Both the position numbers and the translations under genes were made by a program. A stretch of 36,346 nucleotides of DNA from Myxococcales bacterium (GTDB lineage Bacteria; Myxococcota_A; Polyangia; GCA-2747355): positions 1 through 36,346 of the forward strand of contig JAGQIK010000431.1 in NCBI GenBank assembly GCA_020431405.1, in the 5' to 3' direction. This document shows, in pieces, positions 1-7,581 of the stretch. Numbering within the stretch: position 1 is the stretch's first letter; each line of letters begins with the position of its first letter. The notes under the pieces were generated by a model. The model saw only the letters and a list, made by a program, of their open reading frames with translations. It was not told where the DNA came from and ran no database searches.

Positions 1-167
1 ACGGGCGGCAGCGTGGCCTGCGGGCCGAGCTGGGCGACGCGCGGACGCCGTGGCGGAGGCGGGCTTCGCGAGGGCGGACTCCGCGTCTCGGCCACCGGCT
101 CGGCGAGCTCGAGGGCGAGCTGCTGCTTTTTCGGGCCGCTGGGCATCGGACCCGAAGATTGTATCAT
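1..167 (-). CDS. Hypothetical protein, N-terminal fragment running off the window
   Basis: An open minus-strand frame starts at ATG 167 (or the in-frame ATG at 146) and stays open to the first base of the window, so only about 55 residues are visible. The visible part is rich in Pro, Arg, Ser, Lys and Gln (it contains GPKKQQLALELAEP and a run of prolines), which looks like a disordered N-terminal extension before a domain outside the window. No family can be named. There is no clear Shine-Dalgarno before either ATG. It would be divergent from the ABC exporter operon starting at 326. Confidence is low because the fragment is short and compositionally biased. Confidence 0.3.
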   Translation of the reverse strand, partial: MIQSSGPMPSGPKKQQLALELAEPVAETRSPPSRSPPPPRRPRVAQLGPQATLPP

Positions 168-193
168 GACAACAAGGCACGTCCCGTCCGGCT

Positions 194-230
194 GGCGCGG
201 CGTCGCGCGACATTGTGTCGCGCGCGCGCC
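194..230. promoter_or_regulatory. Strong inverted repeat in a divergent intergenic region
   Basis: Perfect 9-bp arms CGCGCGACA (204-212) and TGTCGCGCG (216-224) are separated by TTG. The stem can continue with GGCGCG (194-199) against CGCGCC (225-230) across a 4-nt bulge. It lies between the divergent starts at 167 and 326, where an operator is expected. As RNA it would be a very stable hairpin in a 5' leader. There is no U-tract, so an ordinary intrinsic terminator is less likely. Confidence 0.5.
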
Positions 231-325
231 GGGGCATCGACGCCGAACGCGCTGACATATCGCGGTCACGGGGGCGTAGCCGCGTGAAGGATCGAGGCAC
301 GTCGGTTGCTAGAGCAGCGGGGCAG

Positions 326-1213
326 ATGAACAAGCTTCGGGCAGCCCTGGCCGCGCTGCGGGCGCGCGGCGCCTTCGACCTGCTTTGGGTCGCCGGCTTC
401 GCCGTCTGCCTGACGCTGCTGTTGATGCGGCCGAGCGTCTCGGCGGTGACGGGCAAGGGTGTCGCGCTCGAGCTCGCCACCGGTGCTCAGCGGCGGGCGC
501 TCTACAGCGGCGACACCCGCGTGGCGACGATCGTCGAGCGCGTCGCGCGCGACGGCGAGAGCTGGCGCGTGACGCAGACGCTGCAGCTGCCCGGCGAAGA
601 CAAGGCCATCGGTCACATCAAGCTGCAGCTGTTCAAGGACCTCTCGCTCAAGCGCGTCGATATCGACGCCGACCTGAGCAAGCTGCCGTTTATCGGCAAG
701 GTCGACGGCGCGCTGGTCAAGCGCGCCACCGCGACGCTGCGCGACAAGCTCGGCGACCTGTTCGGCGCGGCGATCGGGCAGGCGCTGCCGCTGCTCGAGC
801 GTCTCGCCTCTGGGGTCGGGCGGGTTCGCATCGGCGGCACCTGCGAGACCCATCGCGGCAACTGCTGGTTGCGCGGGCGCATCGGCAAGCGCCCCTTCGG
901 CCGCGAGGTCAGCGTCGGACGCGGGCCGGTGCTCACCAGCGCGATCTTTCCGCTGCTGGCGCGCGGTGCGCTCGGGCGGCGCGCCGAGCTGTCGATCTTC
1001 GATCCGCTCACGCTGTCGACGCGCATGGTTGTTTTCAGCGTGGGCAAACGCGAGCGCATCAAGCTGCGCAGCGGCGAGCAGCGCGGGTTGCGGGTCGAGC
1101 AGAACGCGGGGCTGATGCGCAGCACGGTGTGGCTCGACAGCCGCGGGCACGTGCTGCTCGAGACGATGGGCTCGGCGGGCCTGCGCGTGGAGCACGAAGG
1201 ATGGATCGAATGA
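326..1213 (+). CDS. Membrane-anchored periplasmic protein, first gene of ABC exporter operon
   Basis: Protein of 295 residues. One hydrophobic segment near residues 19-35 (LLWVAGFAVCLTLLLM) is a signal anchor, and the rest is hydrophilic and probably periplasmic. I chose ATG 326 because it follows a purine-rich GCGGGGCAG and places the membrane segment near the N-terminus; the frame is open further upstream to 215. No catalytic motif is recognised. The C-terminal part (mutable beta-strand pattern ending in a WLDSRGHVLLE stretch) loosely resembles accessory domains of myxobacterial transglutaminase-like proteins, which is only an impression. Its stop overlaps the ATPase start by ATGA, so the three genes 326-3776 are probably translated together. 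A role as accessory or substrate-handling subunit of the exporter is inferred from context only. Confidence 0.8.
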   Translation: MNKLRAALAALRARGAFDLLWVAGFAVCLTLLLMRPSVSAVTGKGVALELATGAQRRALYSGDTRVATIVERVARDGESWRVTQTLQLPGEDKAIGHIKLQLFKDLSLKRVDIDADLSKLPFIGKVDGALVKRATATLRDKLGDLFGAAIGQALPLLERLASGVGRVRIGGTCETHRGNCWLRGRIGKRPFGREVSVGRGPVLTSAIFPLLARGALGRRAELSIFDPLTLSTRMVVFSVGKRERIKLRSGEQRGLRVEQNAGLMRSTVWLDSRGHVLLETMGSAGLRVEHEGWIE

Positions 1214-2034
1214 GCAAAGACGAGCATCCCGCGCTCGAGCTGCGCGGGCTGCGCAAGGTCTTCGGCAAGTTCGCCGCCGTCGACGGCATCGATCTGCGCG
1301 TCGAGCGCGGCCAGGTGTTCGGTTTTCTGGGGCCCAACGGCGCCGGCAAGACGACCACGCTGCGGCTGATCACCGGTCTGCTCGACCCCACCGCCGGCGA
1401 GATCCGCGTCTGTGGCGTGGACGCGATCAAGACGCCGCTCGAGGCCAAGCGCCGCATCGGCTTCATCAGCGACAGGCCCTATCTCTACGACAAGCTCACC
1501 GGCGCCGAGTTTTTGCGCTTCGTCGGCGGGCTGTGGGGCATGAGCAAGGACGACATCACCGCGCGCGGCGAGCGCTGGCTCGAGCGCTTCGACCTGTCGG
1601 GTTGGTCGGGCGAGCCGGTGGAGTCGTACTCGCACGGCATGCGCCAGCGACTGCTGCTCTGCAGCGCGCTGCTGCACGAGCCGGAGCTGATGATCATGGA
1701 CGAGCCGATGGTGGGGCTCGACCCGCGCGGCGCCGCGCGCCTCAAAGACGTCATACGCGAGCTCGCCGGCGCCGGCATCGCGGTGGTGCTCTCCACGCAC
1801 ACCCTCGACGTGGTGGAGCAGGTCTGTGACGCGCTGGCGATCATCAACCGCGGCGTCATCGTTGCCGAGGGCACCCTCGAAGAGGTCAAGCGGCAACACG
1901 GCCAGCGCGGCCGGCTCGAGGAGCTGTTCCTGCACGTCACCGAAGGGCAGCGCAATCCCGACGACCCGAGCTCGGCGGGGCCCAAGGCGGCTGCCGCGGA
2001 CGACGGCGACGACGGCGACGAGGCCGCCGCGTGA
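1210..2034 (+). CDS. ABC transporter ATP-binding protein
   Basis: Protein of 274 residues: the cytoplasmic ATPase that drives the permease encoded next. Walker A GPNGAGKT is at about residues 41-48. The signature loop reads YSHGMRQRL rather than LSGGQ, a variant common in ABC-2 type exporters. Walker B and the D-loop read MIMDEPMVGLDP, and the switch histidine follows in LSTHTLD. The C-terminus is an acidic, Ala/Asp-rich tail of about 25 residues. Start ATG 1210 overlaps the upstream stop (ATGA) and the stop overlaps the downstream GTG (GTGA), so translational coupling on both sides is likely. The substrate is unknown; the fold class is clear. Confidence 0.95.
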   Translation: MSKDEHPALELRGLRKVFGKFAAVDGIDLRVERGQVFGFLGPNGAGKTTTLRLITGLLDPTAGEIRVCGVDAIKTPLEAKRRIGFISDRPYLYDKLTGAEFLRFVGGLWGMSKDDITARGERWLERFDLSGWSGEPVESYSHGMRQRLLLCSALLHEPELMIMDEPMVGLDPRGAARLKDVIRELAGAGIAVVLSTHTLDVVEQVCDALAIINRGVIVAEGTLEEVKRQHGQRGRLEELFLHVTEGQRNPDDPSSAGPKAAAADDGDDGDEAAA

Positions 2035-3776
2035 GCGAGCCGCGCGCGCCCAGCGTGCTGTCGGTGCTGTGGCCGAAGGTCATCCGCAGCAAGCGGCGCT
2101 CGACGGCGCAGCGCCTGACGCGGCTGACCTTCGTCATCGTCGCGCTGCTCATCGCCTACGGCATCCACGCCGCGAGCGTCTGGTTTCTGCGCGTCTGCTA
2201 CAACGTCGAGGTCGTCGGGCCGCTGCTGCTGCGCCGCCTGCTCGACGTGATGCTGCTGGTGATGCTCAGCGTGCTGCTGATCAGCAACCTCGTCACCGCG
2301 CTGTCGAGCTTCTTTCTCGCCGACGATCTGGAGCTGCTCGTCGCCGCGCCAATACCGCCGCGCACGTTGTTCGCCGCGCGCTTCGTCGAGCAGGTGCTGC
2401 ACTCGTCGTGGATGGTGCTCGCCTTCGGCGTGCCGGTGCTGCTCGCATTCGCGCGCGTGGCCGGCACGCCGTGGACCTACGGCGCGCTGGTGGTGGCGGT
2501 GCCGCCGCTGTTGATGGTGCCGGCGGCGGTGGGCTCGCTGGTGACGGTGCTGCTGGTGACGTCGCTTCCCGCCGCGCGCGTGCGCGATCTGGTGGTGGCC
2601 TTCGTCTTCGTCGCTTTCATCGTGCTCTACATCGCGGTGCGGCTGGTGGAGCCCGAGCGCTTCATCAACCCCGAGGGCTTCGCCTCGATGGTGACGTTTC
2701 TGGCGTCGTTTTCAGCGCCCTCGGGGCCGTTTCTGCCATCGCACTGGGCCACCAGCGCTATCTCGTCGACGTTTCGCGACAGCGCCGAGCCTGCCGGTTG
2801 GCTGATGCTCGCCACGCTGTGGACGGGCGCCGGCGCGACCTTTGCCATCGCGTCGCTTTGTTTTCGACGCATGTTTCGCGCGGCGTTTTCGCGCAGCCAG
2901 GAGGGGCGCAAGGTGGCGCGGCTTTCGCGGCTGTGGTCGCGCCTCAAGGGCGAGCCGCTGCCGGAGGAGGGCGCCGAGATCCGCGCGCCCGGCCGGCGCG
3001 GCGCGCGCGTCGACTGGATGCGCGTCTTCGGGCGCGTGCTGCCGGCGGGCGCGGCGCGCGAGTTTCTGGTCAAGGACCTCAAGCTGCTGCTGCGCGACGC
3101 CTCGCAGTGGTCGCAGCTGGTGCTGCTGCTCGCGCTGGTCTTCGTCTACCTCTACAACTTTCGCTACTTTCGTTCGATGACCGAGAGCGGCCTGGTGGGG
3201 CCGCTGGCGCTGTTTCTGATCGGCATGGGGCTCTCCGGCTTCGTCACGGCGGCGGTGAGCGTGCGCTTTGCTTTTCCGCTCGTCTCGCTCGAGGGGCGCA
3301 TGATGTGGTTTCTGCGCGCGGCGCCGGTGGAGCCGCGGCAGATTTTGCGCGCCAAGGTGATATCCACCGTGCCGCCGCTGATCGTCGTCGCCGAGGTGAT
3401 GTCGATCGCGTCGTCTTTGATCCTCGGCGCCAAGACGCCGCTGGTGGTGCTCGGCGCCGTGGTGGCCGGGCTGACGGCGGCCTCGGTGGGCGCGCTGGCC
3501 ACCGGGCTGGGCGCCGTGCTGCCCGACTACCGCGCCGAGAGCGCCGCCAAGATCGCGGCGTCTTTCGGCGGCCTGGTCTGCATGAGCCTCTCGATCCTCG
3601 CCTCGTTCGCGCTGGTCGGTGCCGCGGCGTATCCGGCGCTGGTGCTGTTCTACGGGCGCACGCCCAACGTGATGGGGCTCGTCATCTCCGGCGTCGCGGG
3701 GCTCGTGGTGACGGCCATCTGCGTGCTGGTGCCGCTCAAGCTCGGCTCGCGCGCCATCGCCCGCTTCGAGCCTTAG
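2031..3776 (+). CDS. ABC exporter permease, large multi-spanning
   Basis: Protein of 581 residues with about ten or more hydrophobic segments across its length, for example near residues 30-55, 75-95, 130-160, 180-205, 350-375 and 385-420, and several after 440. A charged cytoplasmic region near residues 290-340 separates two hydrophobic halves. The size and two-half arrangement resemble the putative ABC exporter permeases near 540-580 residues that pair with a single ATPase, rather than the short ABC-2 permeases. It starts with GTG 2031, overlapping the ATPase stop by GTGA, so it is coupled to that ATPase. The gene ends nine bases before the convergent FMN reductase. Exported substrate cannot be read from the sequence. 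Confidence 0.9.
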   Translation: MSEPRAPSVLSVLWPKVIRSKRRSTAQRLTRLTFVIVALLIAYGIHAASVWFLRVCYNVEVVGPLLLRRLLDVMLLVMLSVLLISNLVTALSSFFLADDLELLVAAPIPPRTLFAARFVEQVLHSSWMVLAFGVPVLLAFARVAGTPWTYGALVVAVPPLLMVPAAVGSLVTVLLVTSLPAARVRDLVVAFVFVAFIVLYIAVRLVEPERFINPEGFASMVTFLASFSAPSGPFLPSHWATSAISSTFRDSAEPAGWLMLATLWTGAGATFAIASLCFRRMFRAAFSRSQEGRKVARLSRLWSRLKGEPLPEEGAEIRAPGRRGARVDWMRVFGRVLPAGAAREFLVKDLKLLLRDASQWSQLVLLLALVFVYLYNFRYFRSMTESGLVGPLALFLIGMGLSGFVTAAVSVRFAFPLVSLEGRMMWFLRAAPVEPRQILRAKVISTVPPLIVVAEVMSIASSLILGAKTPLVVLGAVVAGLTAASVGALATGLGAVLPDYRAESAAKIAASFGGLVCMSLSILASFALVGAAAYPALVLFYGRTPNVMGLVISGVAGLVVTAICVLVPLKLGSRAIARFEP

Positions 3777-3785
3777 GGCCGCGCG

Positions 3786-4418
3786 CTAGCGCCGGACGAG
3801 GTTCTTCGGCACGACGGGGGCGACGTGGCCGGGCTCGATGCCGGCGTCCGCGGTGATCTGCTCGACGCGCGCGATGCGCTGCTCGGGCGCCATCGTCGCC
3901 GTCTCGACGAGCAGGTCGGCGAGGGCCGTGATCGCGTCGATGGTCTCGGCGTCGGTGAGCTCGCCGGCGGCGTTGCACTTGGTCTTGGGCGCGGCGATGC
4001 TCAGTCGCGCGACCACGTGGGCGCCCTGCCAGGTCAGCGTGCGGATCATCTGCGCGAGGGCGAACTGCCCGCCGGTGGTGCCCGAGCTGATCACCGCGAC
4101 GGGCTTCGAGTAGAGCTCGCCCGAGCCGACGAGCCAATCGAGGGTGTTCTTGAGCACGCCGGCGATCCCGCCCGCGTACTCGGGGCCGGCGATGATCACG
4201 CCGTCGCTGGCGGCGATCTGGTCGCGCAGCTCGCAGAGGGCGGCGACCTCGTGGTCGCGATGGTCCCAGTTGAACGGCGGCACGTCGCCGAGCTCGCGCG
4301 AGTAGCTCGCCCGCGCGCGCGGCGAGCCCTGCAGGTGCACGCGCGCCACGTCGAGCGCCGCACGGTTGGCGGAACGCTGCTGCAGACTGCCGCAGACCAG
4401 CAACACGTCGAAGCTCAT
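3786..4418 (-). CDS. NAD(P)H-dependent FMN reductase family protein
   Basis: Protein of 210 residues with a flavodoxin-like fold. The N-terminal LLVCGSLQQRSANRA matches the phosphate-binding GSLRxxSxN loop of NADPH-dependent FMN and quinone reductases. The segment AGPEYAGGIAGVLKNTLDWL matches the family signature PEYNxxxPGxLKNaiDW. Such enzymes are soluble and reduce FMN, quinones, azo compounds or metals with NAD(P)H; the substrate here is unknown. It lies ten bases downstream of the small membrane protein gene on the same strand, so the two are probably cotranscribed. Gly replaces the usual Asn within the second motif (EYAGG), a common variation. No strong Shine-Dalgarno is seen. Confidence 0.9.
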   Translation of the reverse strand: MSFDVLLVCGSLQQRSANRAALDVARVHLQGSPRARASYSRELGDVPPFNWDHRDHEVAALCELRDQIAASDGVIIAGPEYAGGIAGVLKNTLDWLVGSGELYSKPVAVISSGTTGGQFALAQMIRTLTWQGAHVVARLSIAAPKTKCNAAGELTDAETIDAITALADLLVETATMAPEQRIARVEQITADAGIEPGHVAPVVPKNLVRR

Positions 4419-4428
4419 CGCGTGCGCG

Positions 4429-4902
4429 CTACATGCCGAAGAACAGCGCCCGCCCGATGGCCTGCCTGAACGGCCACGGGATCGCGACGAGCACGGCCAC
4501 GAGGGCCAGCCCGAAGTAGATCGCGATGCGCTTGTGGCGGTCGCGGCTGTCTTCGACCTTGCGCGCCTTGATGCGGCCGACGTGCACCAGCATGACGGCC
4601 ACCAGCGCGATGGTGATGTGCTCGACGGCCCAGAAGCGCAGCGGCTTGCTCTTCATGGCGGCGCCGAAGTTGGCGAAGGCGGCGCTCGTCTGCGGGCTGA
4701 GGATGAAGTACAGCGCGAGGCCGAAGAGCAGCTGCAGGTCGGTGGCGATGAGCGTAAACAGCGTGAGCTTGCTGTCTAGCGGGCGGTAGGGCTTGTCGCC
4801 GAGCCAGCCCATCAGCGCGCGCGCGGCCGTGAAGACCAGCAGCGCGAACATGATCCAGCGCAAGTACGAGTGAGCCGCGAGCACGATGGTGTAGGTCATC
4901 AT
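4429..4902 (-). CDS. Small four-helix membrane protein, cytochrome b-like
   Basis: Protein of 157 residues with four predicted transmembrane segments: near residues 5-25, 45-70, 80-105 and 120-145. The order and motifs (AHSYLRW near the start, FILSP after helix 2, VEHITIA in helix 3, IPWPFR after helix 4) match a family known mainly from Bacteroidetes that databases often label cytochrome B. Histidines in helices 1 and 3 could ligate haem, but this is inference. ATG 4902 and 4899 are both possible (MMTYT). The frame is open upstream to 4995 through a hairpin-rich region, which I exclude. It precedes the FMN reductase by ten bases, so a membrane redox pair is conceivable. Confidence 0.8.
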   Translation of the reverse strand: MMTYTIVLAAHSYLRWIMFALLVFTAARALMGWLGDKPYRPLDSKLTLFTLIATDLQLLFGLALYFILSPQTSAAFANFGAAMKSKPLRFWAVEHITIALVAVMLVHVGRIKARKVEDSRDRHKRIAIYFGLALVAVLVAIPWPFRQAIGRALFFGM

Positions 4903-5104
4903 CGCCCGCGTTGGTAGCAAAGGTTCGAGCCGGTGGCAAAGCCGGCGAGGAGCGCCGCAGGCTTGCGGCGCGACCGCGAGCGAAGCGAGCGACATCGGGG
5001 GTGAGGCGGCGACGAGCCGCCTCTAGCCGCCGAGGGGGGCTGGGACAGCCCCCCTAGAGTGATTCTAGGTCTCGGACGCGCGCCGCAGGCGCGTGATCGA
5101 GAAT
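4903..5104. promoter_or_regulatory. Intergenic region with three consecutive hairpins
   Basis: Three perfect stem-loops lie here between two minus-strand genes. The first has arms GAGGCGGC (5003-5010) and GCCGCCTC (5016-5023). The second has GGGGGGCT (5034-5041) and AGCCCCCC (5047-5054). The third has CGCGCC (5079-5084) and GGCGCG (5088-5093), enclosed by GATTCT (5061-5066) and AGAATC (5100-5105). They sit directly after the lipoprotein gene that ends at 5105 on the minus strand. They may end its transcript or stabilise the 3' end, although none has a T-run. The promoter of the membrane protein gene should lie nearer 4903-4980. Confidence 0.5.
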
Positions 5105-5884
5105 CTAGATGTTGCCGTTGATGACGCGCGCTTGGTTGATCAGCTCGCCCACCAGGGGGCCGGTGGAGGCGACCACACGCTCGCCGGGGGCTTCGCCGGC
5201 GTTGAAGTCGAAGGCGGCGACGATGCCGTCGCGCGGGGCGAGCACGGTGCTGGGGATGAAGCCGCGCGCGCTGGTGTAGGGCACCGCGAGCAAGCGCAGG
5301 TTGTCGATGCGCCCGCTGAAGCCGCGACCGCCGGCCTCCGTGACGCCGCCGACGGAGAGCATGCGGCCCATAGCGTCGTCGTAGGCGCCGGTGATCTCGG
5401 CGAGGCCGGAGAGGCCGCCGTTGACAAAGAAGCGCATCTCGCCGCGGTCGACGGAGAGCGCGAAGTGGTACCACTCGCCCGCCACGACGCGGGTGCCACG
5501 CGCCGTCGCGCCGGCGAGCTGCACACGCATCACGCCGTCACGAACCATCACCGCGAGGTCGTGCGACGAGAGGATCGTCTGGTCGACCGTGTCGTCGAGG
5601 CGCAGCCACATCTCGATGCTGAAGGTAGTGGCGCCGGCGAGCGAGCGCACGTCGACGTCGAAGCGGCTGTCCTCGGGGATGACGAGCAGGCGATTGCGGT
5701 CGGGGCGCTTGAGCTGGAGCGCGAGCTCTGCGGGGCGAATGCGTTTGCTGATGGTCACGCCGTCGGCGGTGCCGCCGACCTTTTCGACCGGAGTGGGCAA
5801 AACGGTTGGCGGGCCCTCGATGAACTCACCGCCGCAGCCGAAGGTCAGGGTGGCTAGTGACACGACAACGAGCGCTCGCCTCAT
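5105..5884 (-). CDS. Lipoprotein with LamG/concanavalin A-like domain
   Basis: Protein of 259 residues. A short hydrophobic signal ends at Cys17 (TFGC), a slightly atypical lipobox, so lipid anchoring in the envelope is expected. From about residue 75 to 240 the sequence follows the laminin-G/pentraxin jelly-roll pattern: TTFSIEMWLRLDD, then GEWYHFALSVDRGEMRFFVNG, then GRIDNLRLLAVPYT. Proteins with this domain usually bind carbohydrate or protein ligands; no catalytic residues are evident. ATG 5884 is fixed by an excellent Shine-Dalgarno GGAGGAGGA at 5888-5896; the open frame continues to 5908 but lacks such a site. Hairpins just downstream may end its transcript. Confidence 0.88.
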   Translation of the reverse strand: MRRALVVVSLATLTFGCGGEFIEGPPTVLPTPVEKVGGTADGVTISKRIRPAELALQLKRPDRNRLLVIPEDSRFDVDVRSLAGATTFSIEMWLRLDDTVDQTILSSHDLAVMVRDGVMRVQLAGATARGTRVVAGEWYHFALSVDRGEMRFFVNGGLSGLAEITGAYDDAMGRMLSVGGVTEAGGRGFSGRIDNLRLLAVPYTSARGFIPSTVLAPRDGIVAAFDFNAGEAPGERVVASTGPLVGELINQARVINGNI

Positions 5885-6024
5885 TTGTCCTCCTCCAGGG
5901 AAATCCAACGCGAAAGGTTCGCTGTGGAGGATCTGTTACAAAGGCGGTGCCAAGCCTAAGTGGTCGATAATTCGTTTCGAGCGTGGACCAAGCGGGGACA
6001 GTCGTGTCACGAGCATCACGCCCG

Positions 6025-6043
6025 GTGGGGACTGCCCCCCCAC
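6025..6043 (-). terminator. GC hairpin downstream of desaturase gene
   Basis: Arms GTGGGG (6025-6030) and CCCCAC (6038-6043) form a 6-bp stem with a 7-nt loop. It lies 57 bases past the stop of the minus-strand desaturase. A second hairpin, CGCGCGC/GCGCGCG (6094-6100 and 6104-6110), spans that stop codon. There is no T-run, so terminator function is only suggested. The rest of 5897-6099 shows nothing else I can name. Confidence 0.3.
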
Positions 6044-6099
6044 GGCGCACGCGGCGGGGGCGTGCGGAGATCTCGTCGGGCGCGTCAGATGAGCGCGCG

Positions 6100-6618
6100 C
6101 TAGGCGCGCGCCTCGGCGCGCTCTTGGCGACGCTGCCGGTCGGCGCGCTCGCGCTCGGTGCCGACGTAGGGCTCGCGGGTGCCGAGGATCTCGTCGAACC
6201 ACGGGCGCGTGACGCACCAGTTGGCGTCCGGGTTGGGTCCCATGTGATGGTCGTAGTGCCAGGGCAGGTGGCGGCGCGCCCACTCGGTGTCGAGGTGCGC
6301 GCGTTTGTGTTTGCGGTAGTAGTTGTACGCGCTGTACCACATGGCGCCGACGAAGAAGGGCGCCACGGGGAAGAACGGCACGCCGAGCATCACGCCGACG
6401 CCGAGCGCGACGGCTTCTTTGCCCTGGCCGTGCCAGCCGATGACGGAGCGCTCGTATGCGGGGTCTACATGGTCGTAGCGGTTGCACGCGCGATGATGCT
6501 CGTGCCAGTGGAAGGCCCAGAGGCTGCGCTTCTTCTTACCGAGCGCGTGCAGCACGTGCTTGTGAAAGGCCCATTCGACGAAGTTTGCTGCCAGCAGCCC
6601 GGCGGGGATTCCGATCAT
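6100..6618 (-). CDS. Short fatty acid hydroxylase / sterol desaturase family protein
   Basis: Protein of 172 residues, short for this diiron membrane family. Histidine clusters appear in the expected order: HKHVLH at residues 19-24, HWHEHH at 37-42, and HLPWHYDHH in the second half, the last containing a clear HxxHH. Hydrophobic stretches near residues 1-17 and 70-95 would place the His clusters on the cytoplasmic face. Family members hydroxylate or desaturate lipids, sterols or carotenoids with O2; the substrate is unknown. ATG 6618 has GAGG eight bases upstream. The gene is divergent from a TetR regulator across 62 bp containing a perfect palindrome, so it is a probable target of that regulator. 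Confidence 0.85.
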   Translation of the reverse strand: MIGIPAGLLAANFVEWAFHKHVLHALGKKKRSLWAFHWHEHHRACNRYDHVDPAYERSVIGWHGQGKEAVALGVGVMLGVPFFPVAPFFVGAMWYSAYNYYRKHKRAHLDTEWARRHLPWHYDHHMGPNPDANWCVTRPWFDEILGTREPYVGTERERADRQRRQERAEARA

Positions 6619-6645
6619 CTCTATTGCCTCGCGTTGCGAAAACCG

Positions 6646-6659
6646 TGACTATTTAGTCA
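6646..6659. promoter_or_regulatory. Palindromic operator candidate for the adjacent TetR regulator
   Basis: TGACTA-TT-TAGTCA is a perfect 14-bp palindrome with a 2-bp spacer. It sits in an AT-rich patch of a very GC-rich window, between the divergent starts at 6618 and 6681. A possible -10 for the plus-strand gene (CATATT, 6661-6666) follows at once. TetR proteins typically bind such palindromes in their own divergent promoters, so both autoregulation and control of the desaturase are plausible. Confidence 0.7.
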
Positions 6660-6680
6660 GCATATTCCTGGGCGCCCCCG

Positions 6681-7367
6681 ATGTCTAGCGAGACCGCGAA
6701 GAAACCGAAAAAAAAGACGCCGCGGCGGCACGGCCCTGCCGAGCGGCCAGGGCCCGAGGGCGGAAAGCGCGCCGAGAATCGGCGCCGCCGGCTGCGCGCC
6801 ATCGAGCGCGCGGGGCTCGAGCTGTTTCTCGAGCGCGGCGTCGAGAGCGTCACCATCGACGAGATCGTCGGCGGCGCCGGGATCGCCAAGGGCAGCTTCT
6901 ATCGCTACTTTCGCGACAAGGAAGACCTCGTCGAGGCGATCATGGCGCCGGTCGCCGAAGGCGTCACCGCCGCGCTGGCGAAGGCCGAGCAGGTGCTCGA
7001 CGAAGCGACCACCGAGGCGCAGCAGCGCGCGGCCTACTTCGAGCTCGCCGTGGCGTTGGCGCAGGCCTTCATCGCCAACCCCGACCCCGTGAAGCTCTAC
7101 CTGCAGGAGGGGCGCGGCCCGGCGGTGGGCGCGCGGCGTCCGCTGCGTCAGCTCGCCGACCGCGTGATGGAGCAGACCGTCAAGCTGACGCGCATCGCGC
7201 GCGAGCACGGTCTGCTGCGTCCATTCCCCGCACGAGTCAGCGCGCTGGCCGTCATCGGCGCCACCGAGCAGCTGACGTTCCGCGTGCTCAGCGGCGAGGA
7301 CCTCGGCGACCTGTCGAAGGTGCCTGGCGATCTGATCTCGCTGGTGATGGACGGGCTGCGGCCGTGA
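6681..7367 (+). CDS. TetR/AcrR family transcriptional regulator
   Basis: Protein of 228 residues. After a Lys/Arg/Pro-rich N-terminal extension of about 38 residues comes a typical TetR helix-turn-helix at roughly residues 40-90: AIERAGLELFLERGVESVTI, then EIVGGAGIAKGSFYRYFRDK. The C-terminal helical ligand-binding domain is not conserved enough to predict an inducer. It likely represses its own gene and the divergent lipid hydroxylase/desaturase through the palindrome at 6646-6659. A membrane-lipid signal is a reasonable guess from that neighbour but is not shown. The basic N-terminal extension is unusual. No clear Shine-Dalgarno precedes ATG 6681, and the leader from the possible -10 would be short. 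Confidence 0.9.
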   Translation: MSSETAKKPKKKTPRRHGPAERPGPEGGKRAENRRRRLRAIERAGLELFLERGVESVTIDEIVGGAGIAKGSFYRYFRDKEDLVEAIMAPVAEGVTAALAKAEQVLDEATTEAQQRAAYFELAVALAQAFIANPDPVKLYLQEGRGPAVGARRPLRQLADRVMEQTVKLTRIAREHGLLRPFPARVSALAVIGATEQLTFRVLSGEDLGDLSKVPGDLISLVMDGLRP

Positions 7368-7414
7368 AGGCGTCAGGCCTCGCGGCCCCGAGCACGCACT
7401 CGTTCCCGCACAAC

Positions 7415-7581
7415 GGCCACGGGCCACAGGCTACAGGCCACAGGCGGCGACTGCGAACGCGGAGCAAGCTTCGCAGCGGCGTTTGCCGCGATGCGTCGGC
7501 GGGAGCTGGCGAGACCCTCGCGTGGAGGCAAGCTTCATCGCACGCGTGAGATCTGTGGCCCGTGGCCCGTGGCCCGTGGCC
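7415..7581. repeat. GGCCCGTGGCC-type repeats, inverted, in convergent gap
   Basis: The 246-bp gap between two convergent genes holds GGCCACGGGCCACAG at 7415-7429 and its exact reverse complement CTGTGGCCCGTGGCC at 7553-7567, followed by two further GGCCCGT units and GGCCTTC up to 7584. The same 15-mer recurs at 10777-10791 in the next convergent gap. Short frames across this gap are not convincing genes. Confidence 0.75.

Noticed and set aside
5935-5950. TGTTACAAAGGCGGTG resembling TGTTGCAAAGGCGGTG near 19904-19919
   Set aside because: A 16-mer with one mismatch is expected by chance several times in a window of this size and base composition; no shared context beyond both being intergenic.
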